From assembly GCF_003264115.1 (NCBI RefSeq), contig NZ_CP021912.1, positions 62,001-126,000 on the forward strand: DNA of 64,000 bases, given 5' to 3'. The notes below the pieces were generated by a model. That model had not been told where the DNA came from and made no database searches. It worked only from the letters and a program-made list of their open reading frames with translations. This document shows, in pieces, positions 1-7,627 of the stretch. This stretch comes from Erythrobacter sp. KY5. Lineage in GTDB: Bacteria > Pseudomonadota > Alphaproteobacteria > Sphingomonadales > Sphingomonadaceae. The translations under genes and the position numbers were made by a program. Position 1 is the first letter of the stretch. Every line of letters starts with the position of its first letter.

Positions 1-592
1 AACCGAACCTTTCACCGTGGAAGATCGTGGATCCCAGTGTCGCAGGAAATTCGCCGAGCCTGCCCGATAGGATCAGATCGATCAGATCGCCATCGGGCTT
101 ATAGAAGGCACGGTCGGTGATCGCCTTTGCGTTCGCCAAGCCTTTGGCGGCGATCGTCTCGTCGGTCGCCACAAGAAACGAGCAATCGGTCTGTTCGCGG
201 CACCACTGCATCATGGCGATATGAGCTCGTCCGGGAACTGAGGCGCCTCCAGCCTCCACGATGCGGTCAGCCTCTCGACGTTCTTTGACCTCGACTATGT
301 AGCGATAGCGCCGCCCTTCCCGATCATTGATCTCGACGAGGTAATCGGGCGTGTACGTCCGCGTTTGTTCGTCTACGAGATCTATGAACTCTATCGAGAA
401 GGGCTCCCATGCGATGTGTTGCACCTCATTTGCGAAATCGCAAAGTTGGACGAATCCATGCTCGATCGACGACTGGAAGGCGACGGTTTTCCCGGTTTTT
501 CGCAGGCGATAGAGGCCAGTTTCCGCACTCACCCGGGCGGGAATTTCGCTTTTGCGCGAGGGAGTTAAGCGGACGTGGTCAACTAGTCTCAT
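1..592 (-). CDS. tnsA: TnsA-like endonuclease of a Tn7-like transposon (partial, runs off left edge)
   Basis: The open frame on the minus strand starts at an ATG (592-590) and stays open for 197 codons to the window edge; a TAG lies two codons upstream of that ATG in the same frame. The product carries a TnsA-type restriction-endonuclease core: E44 in SIEHGF, D83 in YTPDYLV and E101/K103 in IVEVKER, matching the E...D...K catalytic set known from TnsA. In Tn7, TnsA cuts the 5' ends of the element while TnsB joins the 3' ends. The gene starts about 110 bp from the broken comM gene and points away from it. This fits tnsA being the first gene inside the right end of a Tn7-like element. The C-terminal TnsC-binding part and tnsB/tnsC would lie left of the window. 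Function is inferred from motifs and context. Confidence 0.8.
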   Translation of the reverse strand, partial: MRLVDHVRLTPSRKSEIPARVSAETGLYRLRKTGKTVAFQSSIEHGFVQLCDFANEVQHIAWEPFSIEFIDLVDEQTRTYTPDYLVEINDREGRRYRYIVEVKERREADRIVEAGGASVPGRAHIAMMQWCREQTDCSFLVATDETIAAKGLANAKAITDRAFYKPDGDLIDLILSGRLGEFPATLGSTIFHGERFG

Positions 593-705
593 CGACTATG
601 TCCACGCCAATTCGGGCGAGCAAGAATTGCCACCCAGTCTCAAAACTGAGCCGATCTCTGGGCGAAAAACACCCGATTGAGTCGCACATGTTGAGGAAAT
701 TATCA
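593..705. mobile_element. Probable right end of a Tn7-like element inserted in comM
   Basis: This stretch separates the tnsA-like start codon from the first comM-homologous codon (706, GGLKVRPGEVS). It encodes nothing recognisable and shows no comM homology, so it should be the transposon terminus. The junction must fall between about 689 and 706. Read from comM inward, the minus strand begins TGATAATTTCCTCAAC. Three short related motifs (AGTCTC, AGTCTC, AGTCGC on the plus strand, at 585-590, 636-641 and 680-685) could be remnants of TnsB-binding repeats. The exact end and the target duplication cannot be fixed because the left end is outside the window. Confidence 0.5.
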
Positions 706-1362
706 GGGGGCCTGAAGGTGCGCCCCGGCGAAGTGAGCCTTGCGCATCTGGGCGTGCTCTTCCTTGACGAGCTTCCCGAATTCCAGCGCCCCGTGCTCGA
801 TTCGCTGCGCCAGCCGCTTGAGACGGGTCAAGTCGATGTGGCGCGCGCCAACGCGCATGTCACTTTCCCCGCGCAGGTGCAGCTTATTGCCGCAATGAAC
901 CCTTGCCGCTGCGGTTATGCGGGCGATCCGGTCCAGGGCTGCAATCGCTATCCGCGATGCGCAGGCGACTATCAGGGTCGGCTATCGGGACCCTTGCTCG
1001 ACCGGATCGACCTGCATGTCGAGGTGGCGGCTGTCAGCGCGATGGACATGGCACTTCCGCCTCCTGCCGAAGGCAGCGAGGAAGTTGCAAGAAGAGTGGC
1101 AGCAGCGCGCGCGCTCGCCACCAAGCGCGGCGTTCGCTCCAACGCAGAGCTTGAGGGCGATGCGCTGGAAACGCATGCCTCACCCGATGACAAAGGGCGC
1201 GCGCTGCTGATGCGGGCGGCAGAAAAGCTCAGGCTCTCAGCGCGAAGCTATACCCGCATGCTTCGGGTCGCGCGCACTGTCGCCGACCTTGCGGGATCGG
1301 GGCAGGTCGGACGGGTCCATATCGCGGAGGCGCTTTCCTATCGTCAAACGATAGGCCGCTGA
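706..1362 (+). pseudogene. comM: comM (yifB) Mg-chelatase-like AAA+ ATPase, 3' fragment
   Basis: From 706 the frame reads as the C-terminal half of ComM/YifB. It has the Walker B segment VLFLDELPEF, the AMNPCRCG segment, the sensor/arginine region GRLSGPLLDRIDLHVEV, and the Mg_chelatase_C domain ending in HIAEALSYRQTIGR. The Lon-like N-terminal domain and the Walker A loop are missing. The frame stays open upstream to about 409 but that part is not ComM-like and overlaps tnsA. ComM is a hexameric helicase that promotes branch migration in natural transformation. The remnant cannot hydrolyse ATP, so it is treated as a fragment produced by transposon insertion. The ATG at 688 could start a short product by chance. 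Confidence 0.9.
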
Positions 1363-1411
1363 TCGTTCCTCGCACGTGACTTTTGCGCGGCATATAGCCA
1401 ATGGCGAAGGC

Positions 1412-2125
1412 ATGGACTTTTTCGACCCCCAGTGGCTGATTTATCTCGGCGCAGCGCTGCTGCTCCTCGCCTATGGCATCCGCGACGAGTTGCGATTGCG
1501 CATGCTGATCGTCGTCTCGACCTTCGTATACATCGCCTATTACTGGCTGTTGCCCACAGGCCCGCTGTGGGACCCGATCATCACGAGCTTCCTGTTCGTG
1601 GCGGTCAACTTCTGGGTGCTCGGACAGATTGCCCTTGAACGCACGACCTTTCGACTGAGCGACGATGAAAAGCTCCTGTTCGACGCCTTCGACACGCTGA
1701 CGCCCGGCCAGTTTCGCCGTGTGCTCGGGCTCGCGCAATGGCACCGTGCCGACGATCCGGAAGGCACATTGCTGACCCGCGAGGACGAACCTTCGAATGC
1801 GCTTTTCTACATCTTTGAAGGTATCATCTCGGTCGAGAAGCATGGCCGCCGCTTTCGCCTGCCCGAGGACAATTTCGTGGGCGAGGTCGGCTATGTGCTC
1901 AATCGCAAGACCACGACCACCGCAGTTGCCCCCGAGGGTGTGCGATATGTCGAGTGGGATGCGGATGCATTGCGCAGGCTCTCTCGCAAGTACCCAACTC
2001 TTGGCAATGCGCTGAACGCGCTGCTCACCCGCGATCTCGCCAAGAAGCTCAACACTTCCTACCGCCCCGACGATGCCATGCCCGCGACCGAGGCGTCGGT
2101 CGAACTTCTCGAAGCTGTTGACTAA
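1412..2125 (+). CDS. Popeye-type membrane protein with a cyclic-nucleotide-binding domain
   Basis: The 237-residue product has three predicted membrane segments (about 7-22, 32-46 and 53-72) followed by a cytoplasmic cNMP-binding-like fold. The segment ALFYIFEGIISVEKHGRRF and the late segment VRYVEWDADALRRLSRKYP, then LLTRDLAKKLN, resemble the Popeye domain, a cAMP-binding family with three transmembrane helices. The start at 1412 (MDFFDPQWLIYLG) follows GGCGAAGG and is preferred over an upstream GTG at 1376. It is the first complete gene after the comM remnant. The ligand and partner are unknown; a sensor role is inferred from the fold only. Confidence 0.7.
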   Translation: MDFFDPQWLIYLGAALLLLAYGIRDELRLRMLIVVSTFVYIAYYWLLPTGPLWDPIITSFLFVAVNFWVLGQIALERTTFRLSDDEKLLFDAFDTLTPGQFRRVLGLAQWHRADDPEGTLLTREDEPSNALFYIFEGIISVEKHGRRFRLPEDNFVGEVGYVLNRKTTTTAVAPEGVRYVEWDADALRRLSRKYPTLGNALNALLTRDLAKKLNTSYRPDDAMPATEASVELLEAVD

Positions 2126-2174
2126 ATCCTTAGTTCCGCGACATATCATGCTAAATGATAGTGGGGACTGTTAA

Positions 2175-3212
2175 ATGGAACTTGAAGCTAGACTTGAGGC
2201 GTTGGGCGAGAAAATCCGTAAGCACGCTGAAATCCTCGAAACCGAAGAAGCTGCGAAGTTTGCTTTAGTAAATCCGTTTATAGAGGCTTTGGGTTTTGAT
2301 TTGTCCGATCCTAGCCAGGTCGTACCCGAATTCACATGCGATGTTGGTGGAAAGAAGGGCGAGAAGGTTGACTATGCGCTGAAGATCGCTGGGGAGGTTG
2401 CCATTCTTGTCGAATGCAAGGCGACCCGGTCTGACCTGAACCTGCGTCACGCGTCACAGTTGTATCGCTATTACGGTGCTTCAGATGCGAAGTTTGCGGT
2501 GCTCACAAACGGTGTGATCTACAAGTTCTTCAGTGACCTGAACGCCGCCAACAGAATGGACGATGAGCCTTTCCTGATGGTCGATCTTTGCAACCTGTCG
2601 AAAAGCGATGTGAGAGAGATCGCAAAATTCCAGCGCGAGGGGTTCGATGCAGAAGCGGCCGCAGAAGCAGCCGCCAACATGCAGATGCAGAGCGGCGTGC
2701 TGGAAGTTCTGACGCGCGAGTTAAACGAGCCATCGGACAAGATGATCCAGCTCGTCGCATCGCAGGTTGTCGAAGGCCGCCTTTCGCCTGGCATAAAGAG
2801 CGCAATCGCGCGCCACATCCCGAACGCCTTCAACGCAATGATCCGGGCAAAGTTGGACGCTAAATGGACCTCCGCGATGCGCGAAGAACCAGACGCCGAG
2901 CCGGCAAGCGCATCTGAAATCGAAACGACCCCCGAGGAAATAGAAGGGTTCAACATTGTACGCTCTATCGGATCCGAACTGGTTTCGCCCGACCGGATCG
3001 TGATGCGCGATTCAAAATCCTATTGCGCAATTCTGCTGGATGACAACAACCGTAAACCGATCGTCCGGCTTCGGTTCAATTCACCGACAACCAAGCACCT
3101 TGGAATCTTCGATGCAGACAAAAATGAAGAGTTTCTTCCGGTCGAAAGCCCGGTCGACATCTTCAGCGCTAAAGCTGCGATCCTCGACCGCATTAGGTTG
3201 ATGATGAATTAG
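2175..3212 (+). CDS. Orphan HsdR-N-like PD-(D/E)XK nuclease-domain protein
   Basis: This 345-residue protein matches the stand-alone type I restriction R-subunit N-terminal type (HSDR_N_2). After an N-terminal helix ([19 protein letters not shown]), the core shows D66 in KVDYALK and E80-x-K82 in ILVECKA, the complete PD-(D/E)XK set. These are followed by [11 protein letters not shown] and FAVLTNG, as in HsdR. No helicase motor and no hsdM or hsdS lie nearby. The C-terminal third (from about 250) is a separate small domain of unknown type. It meets recQ tail to tail with a 4-nt overlap. Nuclease activity is inferred from motifs; a role in defence or DNA repair is possible. Confidence 0.75.
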   Translation: MELEARLEALGEKIRKHAEILETEEAAKFALVNPFIEALGFDLSDPSQVVPEFTCDVGGKKGEKVDYALKIAGEVAILVECKATRSDLNLRHASQLYRYYGASDAKFAVLTNGVIYKFFSDLNAANRMDDEPFLMVDLCNLSKSDVREIAKFQREGFDAEAAAEAAANMQMQSGVLEVLTRELNEPSDKMIQLVASQVVEGRLSPGIKSAIARHIPNAFNAMIRAKLDAKWTSAMREEPDAEPASASEIETTPEEIEGFNIVRSIGSELVSPDRIVMRDSKSYCAILLDDNNRKPIVRLRFNSPTTKHLGIFDADKNEEFLPVESPVDIFSAKAAILDRIRLMMN

Positions 3213-4993
3213 CTCGCTTCAAACTCGCGCACGACCTCAAGAAACGACCCGCCCCAGGTGTCGAGCTTCTTCGCTCCGACACCCTGTATCTCGCCCAATT
3301 GCGCAAGGGTGCCGGGCCTGCCCGCAGCCATGGCGCGCAGCACGCTGTCATGGAAGATGATGTAAGCGGGAACCCCATTCTCCTTCGCGAGCGAGGCGCG
3401 TTTTGCCCTCAGCGCATCGAACAGCGGATCGCCAACCGGGTTGGGTATGGCGCTGCCACGTCCACCGCGCGACTTTTTCGCAGGTGGCTCAGTCATGAGC
3501 ACGGCCTGCTCCCCTTTAAGAACGTCGCGCGCAGCAGGGCCCAGCGCCAGCCCGCCATGCTCGGTGGTTGTCAGCATGTCATGGGCCGTCAGGTTGCGCA
3601 GCACTGCGCGCAGCAGGGGAGCCTCGGCCTGATCGAGAATGCCGAACACCGAAAGCTTGTCGTGCCCGCGTTGCTGGACCCGCTCATCATCCCGGCCAAG
3701 AAGCACGCGCTCGACATGTCCGATGCCAAAGCTCTGCCCGGTGCGATAGACCGCGCTCAGCAATTTTTGCGCGGTGGTCGTCACGTCGAGGACTTTGGGA
3801 GGGTTAAGGCAGGTGTCGCAATTGCCGCAAGGCTCACGCAGCTCATCGCCAAAATGCTTGAGGAGGATCTGGCGGCGGCACTGCGCTGTCTCGACCAGCC
3901 CGGCCAGCGCATCAAGCCGCGCGCGCTCCGACTGCAAGCGCGCTTCGCCAACGTCGCCGAGCCATTGGCGCGCCTTGGCAAAATCGCTCGCAGACCAAAG
4001 CATGAGGGTTTGCGCCGGATCGCCGTCGCGGCCCGCGCGGCCGGTCTCTTGGTAATATGCCTCGATCGACTTGGGCAGCCCGGAATGGATGACGAAGCGC
4101 ACGTCCGGCTTGTCGATCCCCATGCCAAACGCGATGGTCGCGACCATCACCATGTCTTCCGATTCGACGAACCGCGCCTGTGTCGCCGCGCGCTCTTCGG
4201 GCGGGAGACCGGCGTGATAGACACCCACCGGGCGGCCTGTCTGCTCAAGCTTGGCGGCAAGGTCCTCGCACCCTTTCCGGCTGGTCGCATAGATGATGCC
4301 CGCACCCGGCGTGCGTTGGATGAAGTCGGAGATCTGTTTCGTGCCGCCCTGTCGCGGCTGGATCGCGTACCGGATGTTGGGCCTGTCGAAACCCGCCTTG
4401 ATAAGGCCCGCATTGGGGATGCCGAGCTGTTTGAGAATATCGGCGCGGGTCACCTCATCCGCTGTCGCGGTAAGGGCGAGGCGCGGGACATGCTCGAAAT
4501 GGTCGAGCATCCCGCGAAGCTCGCGATAATCGGGGCGGAAATCGTGCCCCCACTCGGACACGCAATGCGCCTCGTCGATTGCGAAAAGCGAGATGTTCGC
4601 TGCACTCACGAGCGACTGGAAAGCAGGCGTGTTGACCCGTTCGGGCGCGACATAAAGGAGGTCGAGCGCCCCATCGCGCAGGGCCTGTGCGGTTTCAACC
4701 TTGTCCCCATCCGCCGATGTCATCGACGCTGCGCGAATACCGACAGAGCGCGCGGAACGGATCTGATCGTGCATCAGGGCGATGAGCGGGGAAATGACAA
4801 TCGTGGTGCCATCGCGAATGAGCGCCGGTATCTGGTAGCACAGGGACTTTCCCGCCCCTGTCGGCATCAGCGCCAACGTGTGCTCCCCATTGAGGATGCG
4901 CGTGATCACCGCCTCCTGCTTCCCGCGGAAACCGGTGAAGCCGAACACGTCTTTCAGGATTTGGGCAGGATCGGTCCGTGCGGAGGGGGTCAC
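3209..4993 (-). CDS. recQ: ATP-dependent DNA helicase RecQ
   Basis: The 594-residue product is a full-length RecQ, a 3'-5' helicase acting in recombination and replication-fork repair. Walker A is PTGAGKS (44-50), the DEAH box is at 140-143 followed by [16 protein letters not shown], and the helicase C domain ends with [10 protein letters not shown]. The zinc-binding RQC region has the [12 protein letters not shown] ... CGNCDTC cysteine set, and an HRDC domain ([17 protein letters not shown] ... [16 protein letters not shown]) closes the protein. Start [19 protein letters not shown] is typical in length for the family. It converges on the orphan nuclease with a 4-nt overlap. Confidence 0.97.
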   Translation of the reverse strand: MTPSARTDPAQILKDVFGFTGFRGKQEAVITRILNGEHTLALMPTGAGKSLCYQIPALIRDGTTIVISPLIALMHDQIRSARSVGIRAASMTSADGDKVETAQALRDGALDLLYVAPERVNTPAFQSLVSAANISLFAIDEAHCVSEWGHDFRPDYRELRGMLDHFEHVPRLALTATADEVTRADILKQLGIPNAGLIKAGFDRPNIRYAIQPRQGGTKQISDFIQRTPGAGIIYATSRKGCEDLAAKLEQTGRPVGVYHAGLPPEERAATQARFVESEDMVMVATIAFGMGIDKPDVRFVIHSGLPKSIEAYYQETGRAGRDGDPAQTLMLWSASDFAKARQWLGDVGEARLQSERARLDALAGLVETAQCRRQILLKHFGDELREPCGNCDTCLNPPKVLDVTTTAQKLLSAVYRTGQSFGIGHVERVLLGRDDERVQQRGHDKLSVFGILDQAEAPLLRAVLRNLTAHDMLTTTEHGGLALGPAARDVLKGEQAVLMTEPPAKKSRGGRGSAIPNPVGDPLFDALRAKRASLAKENGVPAYIIFHDSVLRAMAAGRPGTLAQLGEIQGVGAKKLDTWGGSFLEVVREFEAS

Positions 4994-5002
4994 TGGCTTT
5001 CT

Positions 5003-5046
5003 CGGGAGTGAGGGACTCGGGGGTGAGGGGCTCGGGATGCGGGGCT
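5003..5046. repeat. Three imperfect 14-15 bp G-rich tandem repeats
   Basis: Units CGGGAGTGAGGGACT, CGGGGGTGAGGGGCT and CGGGATGCGGGGCT follow each other directly, between the start of recQ and the end of the next minus-strand gene. This could be replication slippage or a simple G-rich spacer. No function is evident. Confidence 0.6.
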
Positions 5047-5047
5047 C

Positions 5048-5389
5048 TTACTCCTCGCTAGAGGTACATGTCCTTGCCCACCAGTCGGCGTAGCTCGAAT
5101 TCCTCACCATTTTTCGGTTTTCATCAGGAGCGCCATCGCTCCACCATACCGGCCCGCGTTCTCCCAAGGCGAGTTTTGCCTCGTGAACCTTGGCCCGCGC
5201 GGCTTTTTCCGCATCGCTATCGCCGGCACGTTTGGCAGCGCCGACCGCGCGCCGCGCGTCCATCAGCGATGCGACCAGCCGCTCTCGCTCGCCTTCGGGG
5301 AGTTGGGGATTGGCCGCGCGCCACAGGCGACCGCGTACGATGATGTAGCGGCCATCGGGTGTGCGCGGCGGTCCTTCGGGATCAGCCAG
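5048..5389 (-). CDS. Conserved small hypothetical protein, probable CTG start
   Basis: The conserved body runs ADPEGPPRTPDGRYIIVRGRL through WRAANP, a basic/acidic helical middle, and LGERGPVWWSDGAPDENR near the C terminus. I recall similar short proteins from alphaproteobacteria, with no known function. No ATG, GTG or TTG lies close to the conserved start. A CTG at 5389-5387 overlaps the TGA (5384-5382) of the upstream HxlR gene and gives a 113-residue product. The only other start is a TTG at 5482, which would overlap the HxlR gene by about 100 bp in another frame. Translational coupling from a CTG is therefore my preferred reading. Confidence 0.6.
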   Translation of the reverse strand: MADPEGPPRTPDGRYIIVRGRLWRAANPQLPEGERERLVASLMDARRAVGAAKRAGDSDAEKAARAKVHEAKLALGERGPVWWSDGAPDENRKMVRNSSYADWWARTCTSSEE

Positions 5390-5936
5390 CGGCGGCCTTG
5401 CGCGCTGCCTCGATGTCGACGATATCGCCGCGCACCGTACCCTTGCCCGGAGTTGCGGTCGAACCGTCGGCGCGCTTGCCAAGGTCTTCTCGGCGGGTCA
5501 GCCACAGGTCTTCATGCGTGAGCACGCGGCCATCATGCGCGAGAATTGAGACCGGCCCGATCGGCAGGCGGTCCTTTTCATCGACCAGCACGGGGTCTTC
5601 GGTCACCATCTCAGCGCCGTATTTCTGGCCCCACTGACGCAGCGCGATCATCGCTGGCAGCAGATCGAAGCCCTTTTCAGTAAGGCGATATTCGATCTTG
5701 CGACGGTCATCGGCACACGGTTCGCGCTTGAGGATGCCGTGATCGACCAGCTTCGCCAGACGGTTGGAGAGAATGTTGCGCGCAATGCCGAGTTCGCTGA
5801 GAAATTCTTCGAAATGCTTGAGCCCGTTAAAGCTCGCTCGCAGAATCATGAACGACCAGCGTTCCCCCATCACTTCAAGCGCTTGCGGCAGACCACATTC
5901 GATCAGCTCGCGCAGCGGTTCTCTAATATCGCCCAT
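5382..5936 (-). CDS. HxlR-family winged-helix transcriptional regulator
   Basis: The 184-residue product has the HxlR signature: CGLPQALEVMGERWSFMILRA opens the winged helix, then HFEEFLSELGIARNILSNRL with LAKLVDHGILKREP, and EYRLTEKGFDLLPAMIAL. A longer-than-usual C-terminal tail (about 60 residues) follows. The start ATG has AAAGGA eight bases upstream. It is transcribed divergently from a small secreted-protein gene over a gap of about 230 bp, which may hold its operator. HxlR proteins usually answer to reactive electrophiles or oxidants; the effector here is unknown. Confidence 0.85.
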   Translation of the reverse strand: MGDIREPLRELIECGLPQALEVMGERWSFMILRASFNGLKHFEEFLSELGIARNILSNRLAKLVDHGILKREPCADDRRKIEYRLTEKGFDLLPAMIALRQWGQKYGAEMVTEDPVLVDEKDRLPIGPVSILAHDGRVLTHEDLWLTRREDLGKRADGSTATPGKGTVRGDIVDIEAARKAAAG

Positions 5937-6165
5937 ATCAGTCCTTTCCCTGCAACCTATTTAGCGCGATTTGCGCCAATGGCAAAATCGGGAGCGATTT
6001 GCCGCCCAGGGAGCGTGGAAAACCGGTGCCGAGAATAATTTGAGTTTCTAGTTGCAACCTGAAACCTAATCGCATAGGTATTGATTCGCAACTGGTTTCG
6101 AATCGAAACTGTGCACCGCAACAAAACACTATTTCAGGTCCCCACAACTGAAAAGGATTATCGTG

Positions 6166-6504
6166 ATGAACCTCTCCCTCCCCCGCGCAAGCCGCATCGC
6201 AGTTCTCGCTTCGGCCATCGCCTACACCTCGATGACCTTTGGCATGGCAATCGCCACCCCCGTGGCTGCACAGGGCGGCGCTTACTACACCGCTACCCTC
6301 GCCCAGCCGGCTGGCGACGACCGCGCTGTCGCTGGCGGCGTTGCATGGATTTGCGAAGGCAATACCTGCGTCGCGAACAAGGGCAGCTCGCGCCCGTCGC
6401 GTATCTGCCGTGGGCTTGTCCGTGAATTCGGTGAAGTCACCAGCTTCAAGGTCGAAGGCGAAGATCTCGACGAAGCGAAGCTCGCACGCTGCAACGGCAA
6501 CTAA
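6166..6504 (+). CDS. CC_3452-family small secreted protein
   Basis: The 112-residue product begins with a signal peptide (RIAVLASAIAYTSMTFGMAI, cleaved near PVAAQ-GG). Its mature part AYYTATLAQPAGDDRAVAG, then VAWICEGNTCVA and ICRGLVREFGEVTSF, ending LARCNGN, matches the pattern I know from the CC_3452 family. Paired cysteines suggest a disulfide in the periplasm. The ATG at 6166 has AAGGA at 6153-6157. A GTG directly before it is less likely. The function is unknown; the gene is monocistronic and ends at a strong terminator. Confidence 0.75.
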   Translation: MNLSLPRASRIAVLASAIAYTSMTFGMAIATPVAAQGGAYYTATLAQPAGDDRAVAGGVAWICEGNTCVANKGSSRPSRICRGLVREFGEVTSFKVEGEDLDEAKLARCNGN

Positions 6505-6628
6505 GCCGACCGCACACACATCCCCGATCGCCGGGCCGCTCCTCTCCTCTTCGTGAGGTATCCTCCCCTCGCGGCCCGTCGATCTCAATCCGACATGGCT
6601 CCAAACCTCCGGTCGGAAAACTCAAGAA

Positions 6629-6668
6629 CCCCGGCGATGCCTCCCCAACGGCTTCGTCGGGGCTTTTT
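6629..6668 (+). terminator. Rho-independent terminator after the CC_3452-type gene
   Basis: CCCCGGCGATGCC pairs with GGCTTCGTCGGGG around an 8-nt loop, with one wobble and one mismatch, and is followed by CTTTTTG. It lies between convergent genes and may also stop the HAD gene transcript. Confidence 0.8.
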
Positions 6669-6676
6669 GTTTGCTG

Positions 6677-7294
6677 TCAGAGAAAACCGGCGCTGACCAG
6701 TTGCTGCTCCAGCGCGTTCGCATCGGTGAATACGTAAGCATCCCAGCCACGCTTCCGGGCGGCTTCGACATTGGCGGGGTTGTCGTCGGTGAAGAAAAGC
6801 GCATCGCCCGACCGGCCCGCGCGCTGCTCGGTTATCTGGTAGATACGCGGGTCGGGCTTGGCGATCTGTTCGGCACCGGAGACGACGATATCTTCAAACA
6901 GGTCGAAGATGGCATGTTCGCGGCGGAACTGGTCGAACAGCTCAACTCCAAAATTGGTAAGGCTGTATAGCGGTACGCCAGCCGAATGCAGGCGCCTGAC
7001 AATCGCGTGCACGCCCTCGACCGCATCAGGAGCGCTTTCATTGAAACGCGCAGCATAGGCAGCGATGCGCAGCGCCTGATCGGGATATTCGGCCATGCGC
7101 GCCGGCAGCATCTCACCAAGGGGCACGCCGCGATCGTGCTGGAAGTGCCATTCTTCCGTTACGACATTGGCCAGGAACCAATTAAGTTCAGCCTCATCCT
7201 CGATGAGCTTTTCGAACAGGTTGCGAAGCTGCCAGTGGAACAGCACGCGGCCGATGTCGAAGACGACCGCCTTGCCTTGAATGTCTGCGCTCAA
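6677..7294 (-). CDS. HAD-superfamily hydrolase (subclass IA, YihX-like)
   Basis: The 205-residue product has HAD motif I as VVFDIGRVLF (nucleophile D13), a helical cap domain, motif II in LYSLTNFG, motif III lysine in AEQIAKPDPRIY and motif IV FFTDDNPANVEAA. Motif I is DIG and lacks the second aspartate of DxD, a form seen in the YihX/haloacid-dehalogenase-like group; this makes substrate prediction uncertain. The start is a TTG (7294-7292) giving MSADIQGKAVV; no better ATG lies nearby. Likely a soluble small-molecule phosphatase. Confidence 0.85.
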   Translation of the reverse strand: MSADIQGKAVVFDIGRVLFHWQLRNLFEKLIEDEAELNWFLANVVTEEWHFQHDRGVPLGEMLPARMAEYPDQALRIAAYAARFNESAPDAVEGVHAIVRRLHSAGVPLYSLTNFGVELFDQFRREHAIFDLFEDIVVSGAEQIAKPDPRIYQITEQRAGRSGDALFFTDDNPANVEAARKRGWDAYVFTDANALEQQLVSAGFL

Positions 7295-7331
7295 GTGTGA
7301 TGCCTCGTGTTACAGGAACCCACAAACGGCT

Positions 7332-7363
7332 GCGGCCCGCTCTCCTGTCGGAAGGCGGGCCGC
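7332..7363 (-). terminator. Strong hairpin downstream of rpmJ
   Basis: GCGGCCCGC (7332-7340) pairs perfectly with GCGGGCCGC (7355-7363) around 14 bases. No clear T-tract follows on the minus strand, so it may be a weak terminator or a transcript-end stabiliser for rpmJ. Confidence 0.5.
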
Positions 7364-7411
7364 TGCGTTTCTTCGACCATCCGTTATCGGACAGTCGGCC
7401 AATCCTATGGC

Positions 7412-7537
7412 TTAGCCCTGGCGGGCTTTAAAGCGGCGATTGGTCTTGTTGATGACATAGGTGCGCCCACGACGACGAATGACGCGGCAATCGCGGTGGC
7501 GGTTCTTCAGCGACTTGAGGCTGTTGCGGATCTTCAT
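7412..7537 (-). CDS. rpmJ: 50S ribosomal protein bL36 (zinc-free type)
   Basis: The 41-residue protein starts [20 protein letters not shown] and ends [13 protein letters not shown], as in the alphaproteobacterial bL36 type. Only one cysteine is present, so this is the zinc-free (C-minus) form rather than the CxxC...CxxxxH zinc ribbon form. bL36 packs on 23S rRNA near the GTPase-associated centre. An upstream TTG in frame would add a non-conserved extension, so the internal ATG at 7537 is chosen. Confidence 0.95.
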   Translation of the reverse strand: MKIRNSLKSLKNRHRDCRVIRRRGRTYVINKTNRRFKARQG

Positions 7538-7627
7538 TTTCGGCTTCCCGGTAATAAAACAGGCACCGGAGATGGTCTCCGATACCGGAAATTCAAGGCG
7601 CGCCACTACCTGTGGCCCTGTGATTCG

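Noticed and set aside
409-705. Open plus-strand frame continuing upstream of the comM remnant
   Set aside because: The translated part is not ComM-like, overlaps the tnsA-like gene on the other strand and has no ribosome-binding site; it is a chance extension.
3299-5011. Long 570-codon plus-strand frame opposite recQ
   Set aside because: It is a GC-rich antisense shadow of a clear recQ gene and shows no recognisable domain.
5003-5046. CRISPR array
   Set aside because: The three units are adjacent without spacers and only 14-15 bp long. No CRISPR-like array was seen elsewhere.
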